Source: Conus ventricosus (Eukaryota > Mollusca > Gastropoda > Neogastropoda > Conidae). From it: a stretch of DNA of 64,000 nucleotides. Location of the stretch: the NCBI GenBank assembly GCA_018398815.1, contig CM031626.1:36969649-37033648 (forward strand), in the 5' to 3' direction. Made by a program: the position numbers and the translations under genes. Every line of letters begins with the position of its first letter. The stretch's first letter is position 1. The notes under the pieces were generated by a model. It was given only the letters and a program-made list of their open reading frames with translations, was not told the origin of the DNA and searched no databases. Of this stretch, positions 36,925-48,172 are shown piece by piece.

Positions 36925-37440
36925 ACCCCCACATCTCTCGTTGTACTTTTTATCGTGTTCTCCCCTGTAAAAGGGCGAGTACCTTTGGTCAAAATTTTTC
37001 CCCGCCTTCTACCGGGGTTTACCCCCCCATAATTTCCTTTGGACATGCAAATCATGAAAGTACCCCTACACGCCTTACTCTCTGGGTGGTCAAGGGTATT
37101 TAAATTTTAATTAGCTTGAATTTACCCCCATACCAAACCTTCCCCCTTCCCACTTAGCTGGTGGTGTCTGGCTTTAACTGTGGACATGGTCCTGAAAATT
37201 TTTGTTAGACGTCGGGCCCAGACGTTGCGATCCTTTGGGCCCGCTTTGAGCTTTTGGTCAGCCACCCGACTGTCTACGGGGCGGTGCTGTCTCCAGGGAG
37301 GATTAGGTTTGCCTCCTCGCTGTGCCAAAAATGGTGGGCGTGCTTAAAGTCGTCGGCCCGGCGCCGAATGTCTGAGTTCGGTTAATCCGACTGGTGGTGG
37401 CGACTGCCCACGTTTCGGTTTTTTTTTTTTTGCCGGAAAA
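36047..37440 (-). repeat. LTR of copy 1 (left, 3' LTR)
   Basis: Aligns throughout with 40828-42255, 44325-45673 and 49659-51104. The right edge is blurred by errors: the expected GTCCGTGACA reads TGCCGGAAAA. It contains an expanded C run (about 36893-36923) where the other copies have a CT tract. Confidence 0.85.
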
Positions 37441-37954
37441 TTTCCCCCTTTCAAAAGATATGTCAGCTTGTCTCAAAACAAGGTTAAAAAAAAAAAAACC
37501 GAATTTGCTGACACCCAGCTACATGTGCAAGGTTTTGCAAAAAAATTTAAAAAAACGGTTTTCAAATTATAAACAAACATAGGATATCCCCCCTGGTTTT
37601 CATTGGGTGCGCTTTTGCTTTTTCAATCTTTTTTTATAAACCCCTGTGCGCCCTATGCGATTCCCTACCCGCGGATTTGCCCCTTCTTCTCTTAACTATA
37701 TGAAGGCCCACTCTGATATGCCAGTCCCCTGCACCTCACGAGGGATTTTTCCCCTCCTCACTTATCGCAATAATGATCCTTTTCAAAGCGACTGTATGCT
37801 CCAAACAACAACATTTACAGAACAAGTCTGACAAATAAAATAGGAAAACCCTAGCCAAAAAGGGAATGAACCCTTTCCATCAATTCCTGAAATCAACACA
37901 TATTTTTTTCAAAATAGCTATGCACCCCGGATATGACTGACTTCCTCTGGAGTT

Positions 37955-38090
37955 GCAGCTTGCTAGATTTACATGGCTTAAATTAGTCAGCTCCTACATT
38001 CTGTCGACCTGGGATTTTACTGAACTCGATACCTGTAGGGCTGCAGTCCCATTGCCCAGCGCAGCACCCTGCTGTTTTTCAGCGGGCCCC
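37955..38090 (-). pseudogene. RNase H C-terminal end, copy 1
   Basis: Only the tail of RNase H remains, with the PGRQNVGADYL-type end that is clear in copy 2 at about 46250. It directly follows the integrase C-terminal part, with the reverse transcriptase gone. Confidence 0.6.
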
Positions 38091-38164
38091 TATGTGCCGA
38101 TTTCTCACGCTGAATATATTTGCGGGCAAATTCGCATGGAAAAGTTTTGGTTTCCCATTCACAT

Positions 38165-38400
38165 CAATACCAGTAATCCTGATCTACCTTTTCAATGATG
38201 GTGAATGGTCCTTTCCAATGCTCAGCGTTGTTGTGATCCGTGGGAAGCAGTAACAGGACTTGATCTCCCACCTTTAGGGATTGCTTCCTCACCTTCCTGT
38301 CTATTGCTTCTTCTGCACGACCCTAGCCTCCTGCAAACTTTCCCTTGCAACCTTACATGTCTCATTCCTGTGCCCACCTTTGGAAACAGGGTGAGATTGG
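38165..38400 (-). pseudogene. Integrase C-terminal region, copy 1
   Basis: In shifting frames the minus strand shows LARESLQEARVVQKK, a KVGDQ-like LLLLP segment, WKGPFTVIEK and IDVNGKPKLFHAN. This is the GPF/Y-like module that ends Ty3-type integrases and contacts target DNA. It lies between the integrase zinc region and the RNase H tail, so integrase precedes reverse transcriptase in this lineage. This part is missing from copy 2. Confidence 0.7.
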
Positions 38401-38499
38401 GCCAATCGATCAACGGCCACTCTCCCGAATGGTGTGTCAAATTAAAAGGGGGCTGTTTAAAAGGCGCTTTCCCCTTCACCCCTCTTGTGGCGACCTTTG

Positions 38500-38790
38500 A
38501 CACACATGACATGACATGCAGAACCGCTTTATGTCTGCATTGCCCCTGGCCAATGAAAGTCATCAAAGATTCGGTCGCTGTTTTGCCTTTTGCCGAGTGA
38601 CCCGCCATGAGCGACTCGTGACCCACTGACATGACAGGTGTTTACGATAACATGCTGGTACCTCTAATGAGTTGTTACCTTTTCTGTCTTCCCCTTGGTA
38701 AACACTCGGTACAAACAACCCCCCTTTCACCAGAAATTCTGTCTCACCTCCTCTAACCACCTGTTCTCTCACCTCTTGCCAACTCCCCAA
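38500..38790 (-). pseudogene. Integrase N-terminal zinc-binding region, copy 1
   Basis: Encodes REQVVRGGETEFLVKGGLF and then VGHESLMAGH, the His pair of the H-H-C-C finger; the Cys pair (CMSCDVC in copy 2's alignment) is out of frame here. The finger assembles integrase on the LTR ends. The catalytic DDE core that should follow is largely absent. Confidence 0.75.
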
Positions 38791-39013
38791 AACTTCACGA
38801 GCGAAGGGTCTTGTTCCTGCGCCTGCCCTAACTCATCAGGCGACATCTATGCCTGACTTTCTTCCTGGAATGACTAACGGTTTATCAACCTTTTCCTCCT
38901 TCTTGCTCCGTGTTTGAAATGCTGCCCTGGGAGCAGTCAACAACTCAGGATCCCCTGGATCCCTTGCCCCTGGAATTTTTCCCAATGTTTCAAATCAAAA
39001 AGGGGTTTCCCCA

Positions 39014-39300
39014 TCACCAGCACAGACAAACTCCCCTGAGAAGTAAGGGGTACGTGCTTCTATTTAGAAAACGGGGGAACTTCTTCACAGTGCCATCGTT
39101 TAGAGTACAGGTCTGGATTTGCCCTGTCAAATCCCTTCCTCGACCAGCGTTTTTCTTACCAACACCACATGAACAACCAGTGTCTCGTAACACTTTCACC
39201 TCTGCTGGCCAATCCACCCTTCTTCCACTGGTAACGAACCACCCCAGGGCCCAGTGCCCCCCATCCCTGACATGACTGCTGTCCAGTATAGCCATAGGCG
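39014..39300 (-). pseudogene. Aspartic protease region, copy 1
   Basis: Shows VLRDTGCSCGV with the catalytic DTG, then DLTGQIQTCTLNDGTVKKFP. Such proteases cut the gag-pol precursor. A frame shift splits it from the zinc-knuckle part of gag upstream. Confidence 0.75.
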
Positions 39301-39329
39301 CACTCCACCCTCTTCAGATTGGATCCCTC

Positions 39330-40330
39330 TTTGGGTTCCACTGCAGGTCGTTTCCCCCGGCGACCCTTATCAACCTCTTGCAAGGGGTGCTGCCTGCTGG
39401 ACCTCATGCGACAATCCCTCGCCATGTCCTTCTTGTGACAAAAGAAACACCTATTGTCCCTTTGCCCTTCCTTTGCCCCACCACTGGGTTTGCAGACTTT
39501 GCAGAAAAACTCCCTAGTCTCCTTGCCACGCTTCTCACCTGTGCCTGGCACCTGATTTCTCCTGCACTTAGTGCCCAAACGTGCCTCCTGTACACTTGCT
39601 AACTTCAGAACTCCCTGCTGTCTCTGGCTGTTCTCTGTCAAATGTATAGTTAATCAGGGCCCGCAACCTGACAAAATTCTGGTTTCGTTCTACCGCTCTT
39701 TCAATTCAGCGAACTCCTTTTTCGTACCACTCAACTCTAAAACCACTTTCTCCAAAATAGTGATCTAAACGTGCACCAAACTGAGTGTACGTTTCACCTG
39801 CCCTTGCAATCTAGCTGATCGAAATTCTTTCTGAACCCCCTCCACTGTGAGGTCTAATCCCTTATCAATAGGACTCCTTCACAGCACCAAAATCCGGATT
39901 GTTGGTCGCTGGTAAGCAGTGAAAATCGGCATGCTTTACCCGTCAAATAGCGCTGACAAAATGACTGCCCACTCCTCTGAAGGCCACCACCCTGACTAGT
40001 AGCAAACGTTTCAAAACGACTGATGTTTCGCTTCAATCGAATCCGACTCCCTTCCGAGAATTTTGGCAACTTTGGTCGGGGGGCATAAACTGCGACAGGG
40101 TCCACTGGAAACTGACCTTACAATCATCGGTGGTCTCCTTTGCATTCTCACGTTCTCTAACTCTAATGACACCTTTAATCTTTCCGTTTCCTGCGTTTCT
40201 TTAATCTTTCTGTTTCCCTGCCTCATTCTTTCTGTCTCTTGCGTTTCCTTATTCTTCTGTGTTCCTGCGTTGCTACTGGAACGGCGTCTTTCAGCTCGCT
40301 CATTCTCTTTCCATTCTTTTGTTGGTTTTC
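39330..40330 (-). pseudogene. gag region with SCAN-like capsid and zinc knuckle, copy 1
   Basis: Corresponds to 48173-49200 in copy 2 but is more broken. The zinc knuckle is visible as CFFCHKKDMARDC (one residue short of C-x2-C-x4-H-x4-C). The N-terminal Glu/Arg-rich segment with QETERL is at 40226-40011. Capsid-like sequence lies between them in several frames. Confidence 0.7.
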
Positions 40331-40827
40331 AACTGGAATGCTCGCAACTCGTCTCCCGGTAGCCTAAATCACGAGTCGTCGCTCACAAGTTGTTCAAGTG
40401 GGGTGTTCTTTGCGTCTGCCTATTATATCTCTTTTTTTTTTTTTTGAACAAGATTTTACTACTACGACAGCCAAAACTGGTGGTTACGACCACGAGTGAC
40501 GGATAGCACAATCCTATGAATGATATTATTAGCTTGTGACAACGTAATTAGTTTTATAAGACGCTGCGCCTGACCCAACTATGAGAGCGAATTAATAGGC
40601 AATCTGTGCGAAATAAGTACTCCTGGGGTGATAAATGCAAGCCTAGTGTTAACTATCGTTGGAAGCAAATGCCAAGCCTAGTATTTAACTCAATATCTTG
40701 AACATACAGTAAGAACACTACCTTGTTCTTTGGATTACAATTTCTTGTATCCCACCCAGCTTCTCTCTGCGAAGGTGAACAATTTAATAAATGGGCCAGG
40801 AAATCCTGGCAGGCTCGCCAATAATAT

Positions 40828-41664
40828 TGTCAACTCGGGGTATGTTCAGTGGAGGAAGGACTAGCGCACAGCCCAAACACACTCACAGCTTGCTTCAAAT
40901 CTCATTCTATTATTCATGCATTCGTCACATCAAACCACTAGTAAAGTCTATAAACTTTACTACACATGATATGAATCATCAAGCGGCTTGGAATCAAACA
41001 AAAATAAAAATACTCTCTTTCCTGGAAACTTCACAAAACCATTTATCTAAATCCATCATAACTAACCCGGGTATAAATTAGATTTTTCTTCTTTACCTGG
41101 CCAGGTGATCTTAAACTATTTACGAATCACTGTCTTTCCTTTTCTTCTTTTCTTTTTTTTTCTTTTCACTGTCACTTTCAAAAACACCAATCACGACACA
41201 ACTGCGGGCACTGGCAGGTTGGACCACTGGCTTTGGTCAAGTTAGACTGCTGCGTTGGTCAGGTTTAGACTGCTGGCATTGGTCGGGTTACGGCGTTGGC
41301 CTGACGAAAGTGGCGCCGCCAGTATGACGTCGAACCCGGTTCAAGTCGAACAGTGACTATCATACAGACATTGATCTGCTCTCCTTCTTTCTTCCTGCAT
41401 TAACGCATGCACTCTCTCTCCTCTCTTCTAGTCGCTCTATCAGATGGACATGGTTGCTTTTCTTTTCCTTTTCCCTTTTTCCCTTTTTTTTTTCTTCATC
41501 AGTTAGCAACTCTCCCCTCTCAACATCTCTCCTTAGTCCTTCCTCTGCAGACTCTATCTAGTGCTAATGCTTCCACTCGGTTCTCTTGACTCCTCTCATC
41601 TCTCTCCCCTTTTCTCTCGAGCAGAGACACTCTCAGAACCTCTCCCCTCTCTCTCTCCTCTCTC

Positions 41665-41705
<41 letters not shown>

Positions 41706-42255
41706 GTTCTGTTCTGTCCCCCCACATCTCTTTTGAACTTTCTTATCGTGTTCTCACCTGTCAAAGGCGAGTTTCCATTGGGCAAATTTTCCCGCCTTCT
41801 ACCGTGGTTACCTCCCCTATAATTCCATTGGACATGCAAATCATGAAAGTTTACGCCTACACGCCTTTCTCTCTTTTGTGGTCAATGGGGCATTTAAATT
41901 TAAATTTGCTTTATTTCACCCCCACTACACAATACCTCTCCCTTCCTACTTTAGCTGGCGGTGTAGGCTTTAACTGTGGACACTGGTCCTGCAAATTAGT
42001 TAATTCAGTCTGGCCCAACGTTGCGATCCGTCTGGCCAGACCTATTGAGAAAGTTGGTCAGCCACTCCGACTGTCTACGGGACGTGCTGTCTCCGTGGAG
42101 GATTAGGATTAGCCTCCTCGCTTGCCCAAACTGGCTGAGGCATGCTTAAAAGTCGTCGCCCGGCGCCCAGAATGTCGGAGTTCGGCTTAAACTCCGACTG
42201 AGCTGGCTGGCGACTGACACGATTTTTGGTTTTCCTTTTTTTTTTGTCCGTGACA
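40828..42255 (-). repeat. LTR of copy 1 (right, 5' LTR)
   Basis: Starts TGTCAACTCGGGG and ends GTCCGTGACA. It includes a CT tract at about 41640-41702. Just inside (left of 40828) is the same tRNA-tail-like TCCTGGCAGGCTCGCCA as in copy 2. Confidence 0.93.
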
Positions 42256-42498
42256 AAGCCAATGCTGCATCTTTACCATGTTTCAGCAACTTCAACCGCA
42301 ATTAAGAAGTCTTCACAGAATATTGGAAAGTCTTCTCATTAGATGAATCCTGTGCTGTTAGCACGCTTAGATCGTCCTTCCTCAGTAGTTGTGGCGTTCA
42401 TAGCCCAAAAGTCATCCGTCTTTCTAAGTCTTCCTCTTGGGGAGGGCTGGGTTAATGATTTAAAAAGGGCTGCAAAACTGCCATCATGATTCGAATCC
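42256..42498. other. Right flank of copy 1 before gap
   Basis: About 240 bp without recognised content, ending at the assembly gap. Confidence 0.5.
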
Positions 42499-43498
42499 NN
42501 NNNNNNNNNNNNNNNNNNNNNNNNNNNNNNNNNNNNNNNNNNNNNNNNNNNNNNNNNNNNNNNNNNNNNNNNNNNNNNNNNNNNNNNNNNNNNNNNNNNN
42601 NNNNNNNNNNNNNNNNNNNNNNNNNNNNNNNNNNNNNNNNNNNNNNNNNNNNNNNNNNNNNNNNNNNNNNNNNNNNNNNNNNNNNNNNNNNNNNNNNNNN
42701 NNNNNNNNNNNNNNNNNNNNNNNNNNNNNNNNNNNNNNNNNNNNNNNNNNNNNNNNNNNNNNNNNNNNNNNNNNNNNNNNNNNNNNNNNNNNNNNNNNNN
42801 NNNNNNNNNNNNNNNNNNNNNNNNNNNNNNNNNNNNNNNNNNNNNNNNNNNNNNNNNNNNNNNNNNNNNNNNNNNNNNNNNNNNNNNNNNNNNNNNNNNN
42901 NNNNNNNNNNNNNNNNNNNNNNNNNNNNNNNNNNNNNNNNNNNNNNNNNNNNNNNNNNNNNNNNNNNNNNNNNNNNNNNNNNNNNNNNNNNNNNNNNNNN
43001 NNNNNNNNNNNNNNNNNNNNNNNNNNNNNNNNNNNNNNNNNNNNNNNNNNNNNNNNNNNNNNNNNNNNNNNNNNNNNNNNNNNNNNNNNNNNNNNNNNNN
43101 NNNNNNNNNNNNNNNNNNNNNNNNNNNNNNNNNNNNNNNNNNNNNNNNNNNNNNNNNNNNNNNNNNNNNNNNNNNNNNNNNNNNNNNNNNNNNNNNNNNN
43201 NNNNNNNNNNNNNNNNNNNNNNNNNNNNNNNNNNNNNNNNNNNNNNNNNNNNNNNNNNNNNNNNNNNNNNNNNNNNNNNNNNNNNNNNNNNNNNNNNNNN
43301 NNNNNNNNNNNNNNNNNNNNNNNNNNNNNNNNNNNNNNNNNNNNNNNNNNNNNNNNNNNNNNNNNNNNNNNNNNNNNNNNNNNNNNNNNNNNNNNNNNNN
43401 NNNNNNNNNNNNNNNNNNNNNNNNNNNNNNNNNNNNNNNNNNNNNNNNNNNNNNNNNNNNNNNNNNNNNNNNNNNNNNNNNNNNNNNNNNNNNNNNNN
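42499..43498. other. Assembly gap (1000 N)
   Basis: Exactly 1000 unknown bases between the two LTR retrotransposon copies, which suggests a repeat-induced scaffold join. Confidence 0.99.
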
Positions 43499-43804
43499 AA
43501 AATACAACCCCCCTTTTTTTAACGCACCCCCCTTTGATAACAGGGTACATTTGTCTGATTATTCGTGGCTTCTTGCTATCGCGGGGTATCAGCAGAAATA
43601 GTTTTCTTTCTGTTCATTGTGGTGCCTTGAACTCCTCTTTTACAGGTATAAAATTCCACTACTCATTCATTTGATATAAAAACGAGGTAACAGTTTGTTT
43701 TTAAGAAAGTACCGTAGCTCAAAATGGTCTACACCAAGTTTAGGCTGCTTAGGAATATAAAAAGATTAGGAACTCAATCATAGTTATGTTTTTACCATAC
43801 AGAC

Positions 43805-43810
43805 TACAAC

Positions 43811-43875
<65 letters not shown>

Positions 43876-43881
43876 GTGTGT

Positions 43882-43914
<33 letters not shown>
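43805..43914. repeat. (AT)n-(TG)n compound microsatellite
   Basis: About 24 bp of AT followed by about 80 bp of TG with one TGTTG break. Confidence 0.97.
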
Positions 43915-43934
43915 ATTCACCCATGCCACCTGTG

Positions 43935-44319
43935 GTGGTATTTAGGAGCTGCACCAGACGTCCCTGATGCTCTGTGCAAGTACGTCTTTGCTTACGACAA
44001 ACAGAAGTATTCCAGGCTGGTTCCACTTACCTTGCGGAGATAACAGCCGTCCAGATCGCAGATCCAGACATACATTAAGAGTTCATGGATTGAAACTTTG
44101 TAGTCAACAAAAACCAGATCACATTCTGTGCCATTGGGGGGAGCATGCTCTTGAGCACATCAACCGTTTTATGAAAGTCACTGGAGGACTCGTGGGCATT
44201 ACACAAAATGCCAGTGTACGGGAGAGATTCTTCCTTACAGCTCCAGAGCTTAGTAGGCTTGCTGATGAGCACATGTGATGGCTGGCTCACCAACAACTAC
44301 ACGTAACGAACATCATGGC
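43935..44319 (+). pseudogene. Uncharacterised invertebrate protein family, middle part (5' piece)
   Basis: Plus-strand frames read YDKQKYSRLVPLTL and then EHALEHINRFMKVTGG and LVGITQNASVRERFF. They parallel the 'ALDHxKYARW ... AxDQAHEQNNxxxKGxGGxxGLTENPxAL' block of the large uncharacterised family whose C-terminal half is seen at 9183-10216. Stops near 44060-44090 and a frame change near 44130 break it. The sequence stops at the target duplication of LTR copy 2 and continues on its far side at 51110. No biochemical role is known to me; multicopy occurrence suggests a mobile origin. Confidence 0.6.
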
Positions 44320-44324
44320 CTGTC
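44320..44324. other. Target site duplication of LTR copy 2 (left)
   Basis: CTGTC, identical to 51105-51109. Five base pairs is the usual Ty3-type duplication length. Confidence 0.92.
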
Positions 44325-44988
44325 TGTCAACCTCAGGTTATGTCAGTGTGAAGGACTAGCACACAGCCCAAACACACTCACAGCTTGCTTACAATTCTCA
44401 TTCATATGTCATGCATTCGTCACATCAAACCACTAGTAAAGTCACAAACTTTACTACACATGATCATAGAAAACATCAATGCGCATGAATCAAACAAAAT
44501 AAAACATTCTCTTTTTCCATGAACTTCATAAAACCATATATCTAAATCATCATAACTAACCCGGTTATAAAAGATTTTCTACTTTACCTGGCCAGGTGAT
44601 CTTAAGCTATTTACGAATCACTGTCTTTCCTTTTCTTCTCTTTTTTTCTTTTCTTTTCACTGTCACTTTCACAAACACCAGTCACGACACAAACTGCTGC
44701 ACTGGTTCAGCTTGGACCACTGGCTTTGGTCAAGTTTAGACTGCTGGCGTTGGTCAGGTTTAGACTGCTGGCATTGGTCAGGTTACTGGCGTTGGCCTGA
44801 TGAAAGTGGCGCCACCGGTATGAAGTCGAACCCCGGTTCAAGTCGAACAGTGACTACCATACAGACATTGATCTGTTTCTCTTTCTTCCTGCATTAACGC
44901 ATTGCACTCTCTCTCTCTTCTAGTCTGCTCTATCAGATGGACATAGTTGCCTTTTTATTCTTTCTTTTTTTTTTCTTCATCGATTAGC

Positions 44989-45022
<34 letters not shown>

Positions 45023-45673
45023 ATCTCTCCTTGTCCTTCCTCTGCAGACTATCTAGTGCTAATGCTTCCCCTCGGTTCTCTTGACTCCTCTCATCTCTCT
45101 CCCCTTTTCTCTCGAGCAGAGACTACTCTCAGAACCTCTCTCTCTCTCTCTGTTCTCCTCCCCTTCTCCTGTTCTGTTGACATTTCTTATCGTGTTCTCA
45201 CCTGTCAAAGGGCGAGTGCCATTGGTCAGAATTTTCCCGCGTCGTAACGAGATTACCTCCCCTCTGATTCCATTGACATGTGACTCATGAAAGTCACGCC
45301 TACACGCCTTACTCTCTGTGGTGGTCAACGGGTCATTTAATTAATTAGCTTGATTTCACCCCCACCACACAATACCTCCTCCCTTCCTACTTTAGCTGGC
45401 GGTGTCTGGCTTTGACTGTGGACACTGGTCGTAAATTGGCTAGATCAGTCTGGCCCAGACGTTGCGATCCATCTGGCCAGACCTATTGAGACGTTGGTCA
45501 GCCGCTCGGCCTGTCTGCCGTCTCCGCAAGAACTAAAAATAGTCTTTAATTGGCTGAGGCGACGTATGGAGTCGTCGGTCCGGCGTCAGGATGTCTGAGT
45601 TCGGCTTAACTCCGACTGAGCTGGCTGGCGACTGACCACGATTTCGGTTTTCCTTATTTTTTTGTCCGTGACA
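44325..45673 (-). repeat. LTR of copy 2 (left, 3' LTR)
   Basis: 1349 bp from TGTCAACCTCAGG to GTCCGTGACA. It is about 97 bp shorter than its partner, mainly because of shorter CT tracts (45010 and 45140 regions). Confidence 0.95.
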
Positions 45674-45686
45674 ATTTCCCCCTTGC
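45674..45686 (-). other. Polypurine tract of copy 2
   Basis: Minus strand reads GCAAGGGGGAAAT immediately before the 3' LTR, the expected place and composition for the plus-strand DNA primer. Confidence 0.85.
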
Positions 45687-46246
45687 AAAAGACTATGCTC
45701 GGCATTGTCTCAAAACAACGGTAAAAAAAAACAACACCCGAATTTGCTGACACCACAGCTACACGTGCAAGTCTTTTTGAAAAATTATTTACAACAACCA
45801 GTTTACAAATTATAAGCATATATCACTAGTGATATCCCCCAACGGTTTATCATTGGTGTGCGCTTTTGCCTTATTTCAACTCTTTTTCTGATAACCTCTG
45901 TGCGCACCTATGCAATTCGCCTACCTGTGGATTTGCCATCTTCTCTCTTCACAACTACTTTGAAGAGCACAATCTAATATGACCATGATCCGTGACACCT
46001 CACTGAGGAATCTCCATCCTCACTTATCGCAAATAATGCATCACTACACAAGCGACTGTATGCTCCAAACATAACCACATTCACATGAATAAGTCTCACA
46101 AAGAAAATATGAACAAATCTCACACAGAAAATATGAACCATAGCCAAATGGGAATGAACCCATATCCACTCAACATAAACTGTAATCAACACATATTATC
46201 AACAAAGCACCCCGGATATGACTGACTTCCTCTGAGTTGCAGCTTG

Positions 46247-46904
46247 CTAGACTACACGGCTTAAATAGTCAGCGCCTACATTCTGTCGGCCTGGGATGTA
46301 CTGCACTCGGTACTGTAGGGCTGCAGTGCCATTGCCCAGTGCAGCACCCTGCTGTTTTTCAGCTGCGCCTCCTGTAGGAATTTGAGTGGTTGATGATCCC
46401 TCTCGATCACGAACTCTTTTCCCATACAAGTATTTGTGAAATTTCTGCACGGCCCACATGACAGCTAAACACTCCTTCTCCACAGTTGCGTACCCTTCTT
46501 CACACTTCGTCAACTTCCTGCTAGCATACCTACACAGGAAACTCGACCCCTTCGTGCTCCTGCAACAATACTGCACCTATCCCACCACCTGATGCGTCCG
46601 TACGCAACAGAAAACGGTTTCGAATATCAGGTAGCTTCAAGATGGGACGGGAACCTAGTCGTTCTAGCACCGTCTGCAGTGCTTGCTCTGCAGCGTCTGA
46701 CCACTCGACCACTGCCGGTTTCCCTGCCTTGACCAAATCACTGAGAGGACTCGTGATTGCTGCAAAATTTGGTACAAACTCCCTGTAGAAGCCAATAAAA
46801 CCTAGCAGACTCCTGACTTCTGTTTTGGTCTTTGGTCTCTCTGAATTCATCATCTTCTCCACCTTTCCCTTTTCTGGGCTGCTTTGTGTCGCCTCCGACG
46901 ACAA
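46247..46904 (-). pseudogene. Reverse transcriptase thumb and RNase H, copy 2
   Basis: First frame (46904-46530): VRSLLGFIGFYREFVPNFA (thumb), then LRTDASGGGIGAVLLQ, carrying the first catalytic Asp of RNase H. Second frame (46576-46247): YASRKLTK and EEGYATVEKECLAVMWAV with the catalytic Glu, and the tail YIPGRQNVGADYLSRVV. A frame shift lies near 46550. RNase H removes the RNA strand of the hybrid. Its end lies only about 560 bp from the polypurine tract, leaving no room for a following integrase. Confidence 0.9.
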
Positions 46905-47226
46905 AACCTAGGAACTCCAGGCTTGGAAAACCAGTCTGGCACTTTGTTGGTCTGGCTGTGAGATTGACTTGTCTCAACCTCTCCAAAACTGCTCCTAGCT
47001 GCCTCATATGCTCCTCCCATGTCTCAGATGCTATCAGAATGTCATCCATGAAATTCACTACGCCTTCCAAACCCGTCAATAACTTCCTCATCATCCGAGA
47101 GAAAACTGCAGGTGCGTTGACCATACCAAAAGGAAGTACTCGCCACTGGTATAGAACCATAGGAGTGGAGAATGCTGTGACTTCCTTTGAATCCTCACTC
47201 AAGGCTATTTGCCATAACCCTTGCAA
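46738..47226 (-). pseudogene. Reverse transcriptase palm, copy 2
   Basis: 162 codons with WQIALSEDSKEVTAFSTP, WRVLPFGMVNAPAVFSRMM (motif B) and NFMDDILIAS, where FMDD at residues 59-62 is the catalytic YxDD variant. The C-terminal 45 codons are a frame-shifted continuation. The N-terminal fingers are missing: the deletion joins this palm to the integrase zinc region. Confidence 0.92.
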
Positions 47227-47239
47227 CCTTACATGTCTC

Positions 47240-47597
47240 CTCTAGCCTATTGCGTAGGTGCTGTTTAAGAGGCGCCTTCCTCTTCATCCTCTTGTGGCTG
47301 ACCTTTGACACACATCACATGACATGCAGAACCGCTTTATGTCTGCCATTGCTCCTGGCCAATGAAAATCATCAAAGATTCGGTCAGCCGTTTTACGGTG
47401 CCGAGATGACCCGCCATGAGCGACTTGTGACCCACTGACATGACAGTGTCACGATAACATGCTGGTACCTCTAACTGAGTTGTTACCTTACTTGTCTTCC
47501 CCTTGGTAAACACTCGGTACAACAACCCGCCTTTCACCAGAAATTCTGTCTCACCTCCTCTAACCACCTGTTTCTCTCCACCTCTTGCCAACTCCAA
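47240..47597 (-). pseudogene. Integrase N-terminal zinc-binding region, copy 2
   Basis: Encodes KQVVRGGETEFLVKGGLLYR, VPACYRDTVMSVGHKSLMAG and HLGTVK, holding the His pair; the Cys pair follows in a shifted frame near 47300. This is the HHCC finger that normally starts integrase. It sits between protease and reverse transcriptase rather than after RNase H. The DDE core is deleted. Confidence 0.85.
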
Positions 47598-47797
47598 GAC
47601 TTTACGAGTGAAGGGTCTTGTTCCTGCGCTGCCCTAAACTCATCAGGCAACACATCTATGCCTGACTTCCTTGCTGGAAACGACTAACGGTTTATCAACC
47701 TTTTCCTCTTCTTGCTCCGTGTTTGAACTGCTGCCCCTGTAGCAGTCAACAACTCAGGATTCCCTGGATCCCTTGCGCCTGGAATTATTCCCAATGA

Positions 47798-48075
47798 TCA
47801 ATCATGAAGGGGTTTCTCCATCACCAGCGCAGACAACTCGCCTGAGAAGTAAGGGGTACGTACTTCTATCTTAGCAACTGGGAACTCCCTCACAGTGCCA
47901 TCGATTAGAGTACAGGTCTGGATTTGCCCTGTCAAATCCCCTTTCTCGACCAGCGTTGTTCTTATCACACCACATGAACAACCAGTGTCTCGTAACACTT
48001 TCACCCTGCTGGCCAATCCACCCTTCTTCCACTGGTAACGAACCACTCAGCCTAGTGCCCTCCAACCCTGACACT
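47798..48075 (-). pseudogene. Aspartic protease, copy 2
   Basis: 82-codon frame with VLRDTGCSCGVIRTTLV (catalytic DTG), DLTGQIQTCTLIDGTV and KIEVRTPYFSGELSALVM. It is a retropepsin-like domain, shorter than the usual 100 residues because the upstream part is in another frame (48074-47871). Confidence 0.85.
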
Positions 48076-48172
48076 GACTGCTGTCCAGTACTGAGCCATA
48101 GGCCGTACTCTACCCTCTTCAGATTGGATCCCTTTTGGTTCCACTACCGGTCGTTTCCCCTGGCGACCCTTA

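Larger units (their letters stand above)
36047..42255 (-). mobile_element. Ty3-type (Gmr1-like) LTR retrotransposon, copy 1, internally deleted
   Basis: Two long terminal repeats (36047-about 37440 and 40828-42255) bound an interior of about 3.4 kb read on the minus strand. Ends are TGTCA...TGACA in the clear LTR. Flanks are ATGCC (36042-36046) and AAGCC (42256-42260): a probable 5-bp target duplication with one mismatch. The interior holds gag, protease, integrase N- and C-terminal parts and the RNase H tail, while most of the reverse transcriptase is deleted. Compared with copy 2 it has many single-base indels, mostly in homopolymers. Confidence 0.9.

Noticed and set aside
42339..43601. Open frames of 350-400 codons
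   Set aside because: They span the 1000-N gap and consist of unknown residues.
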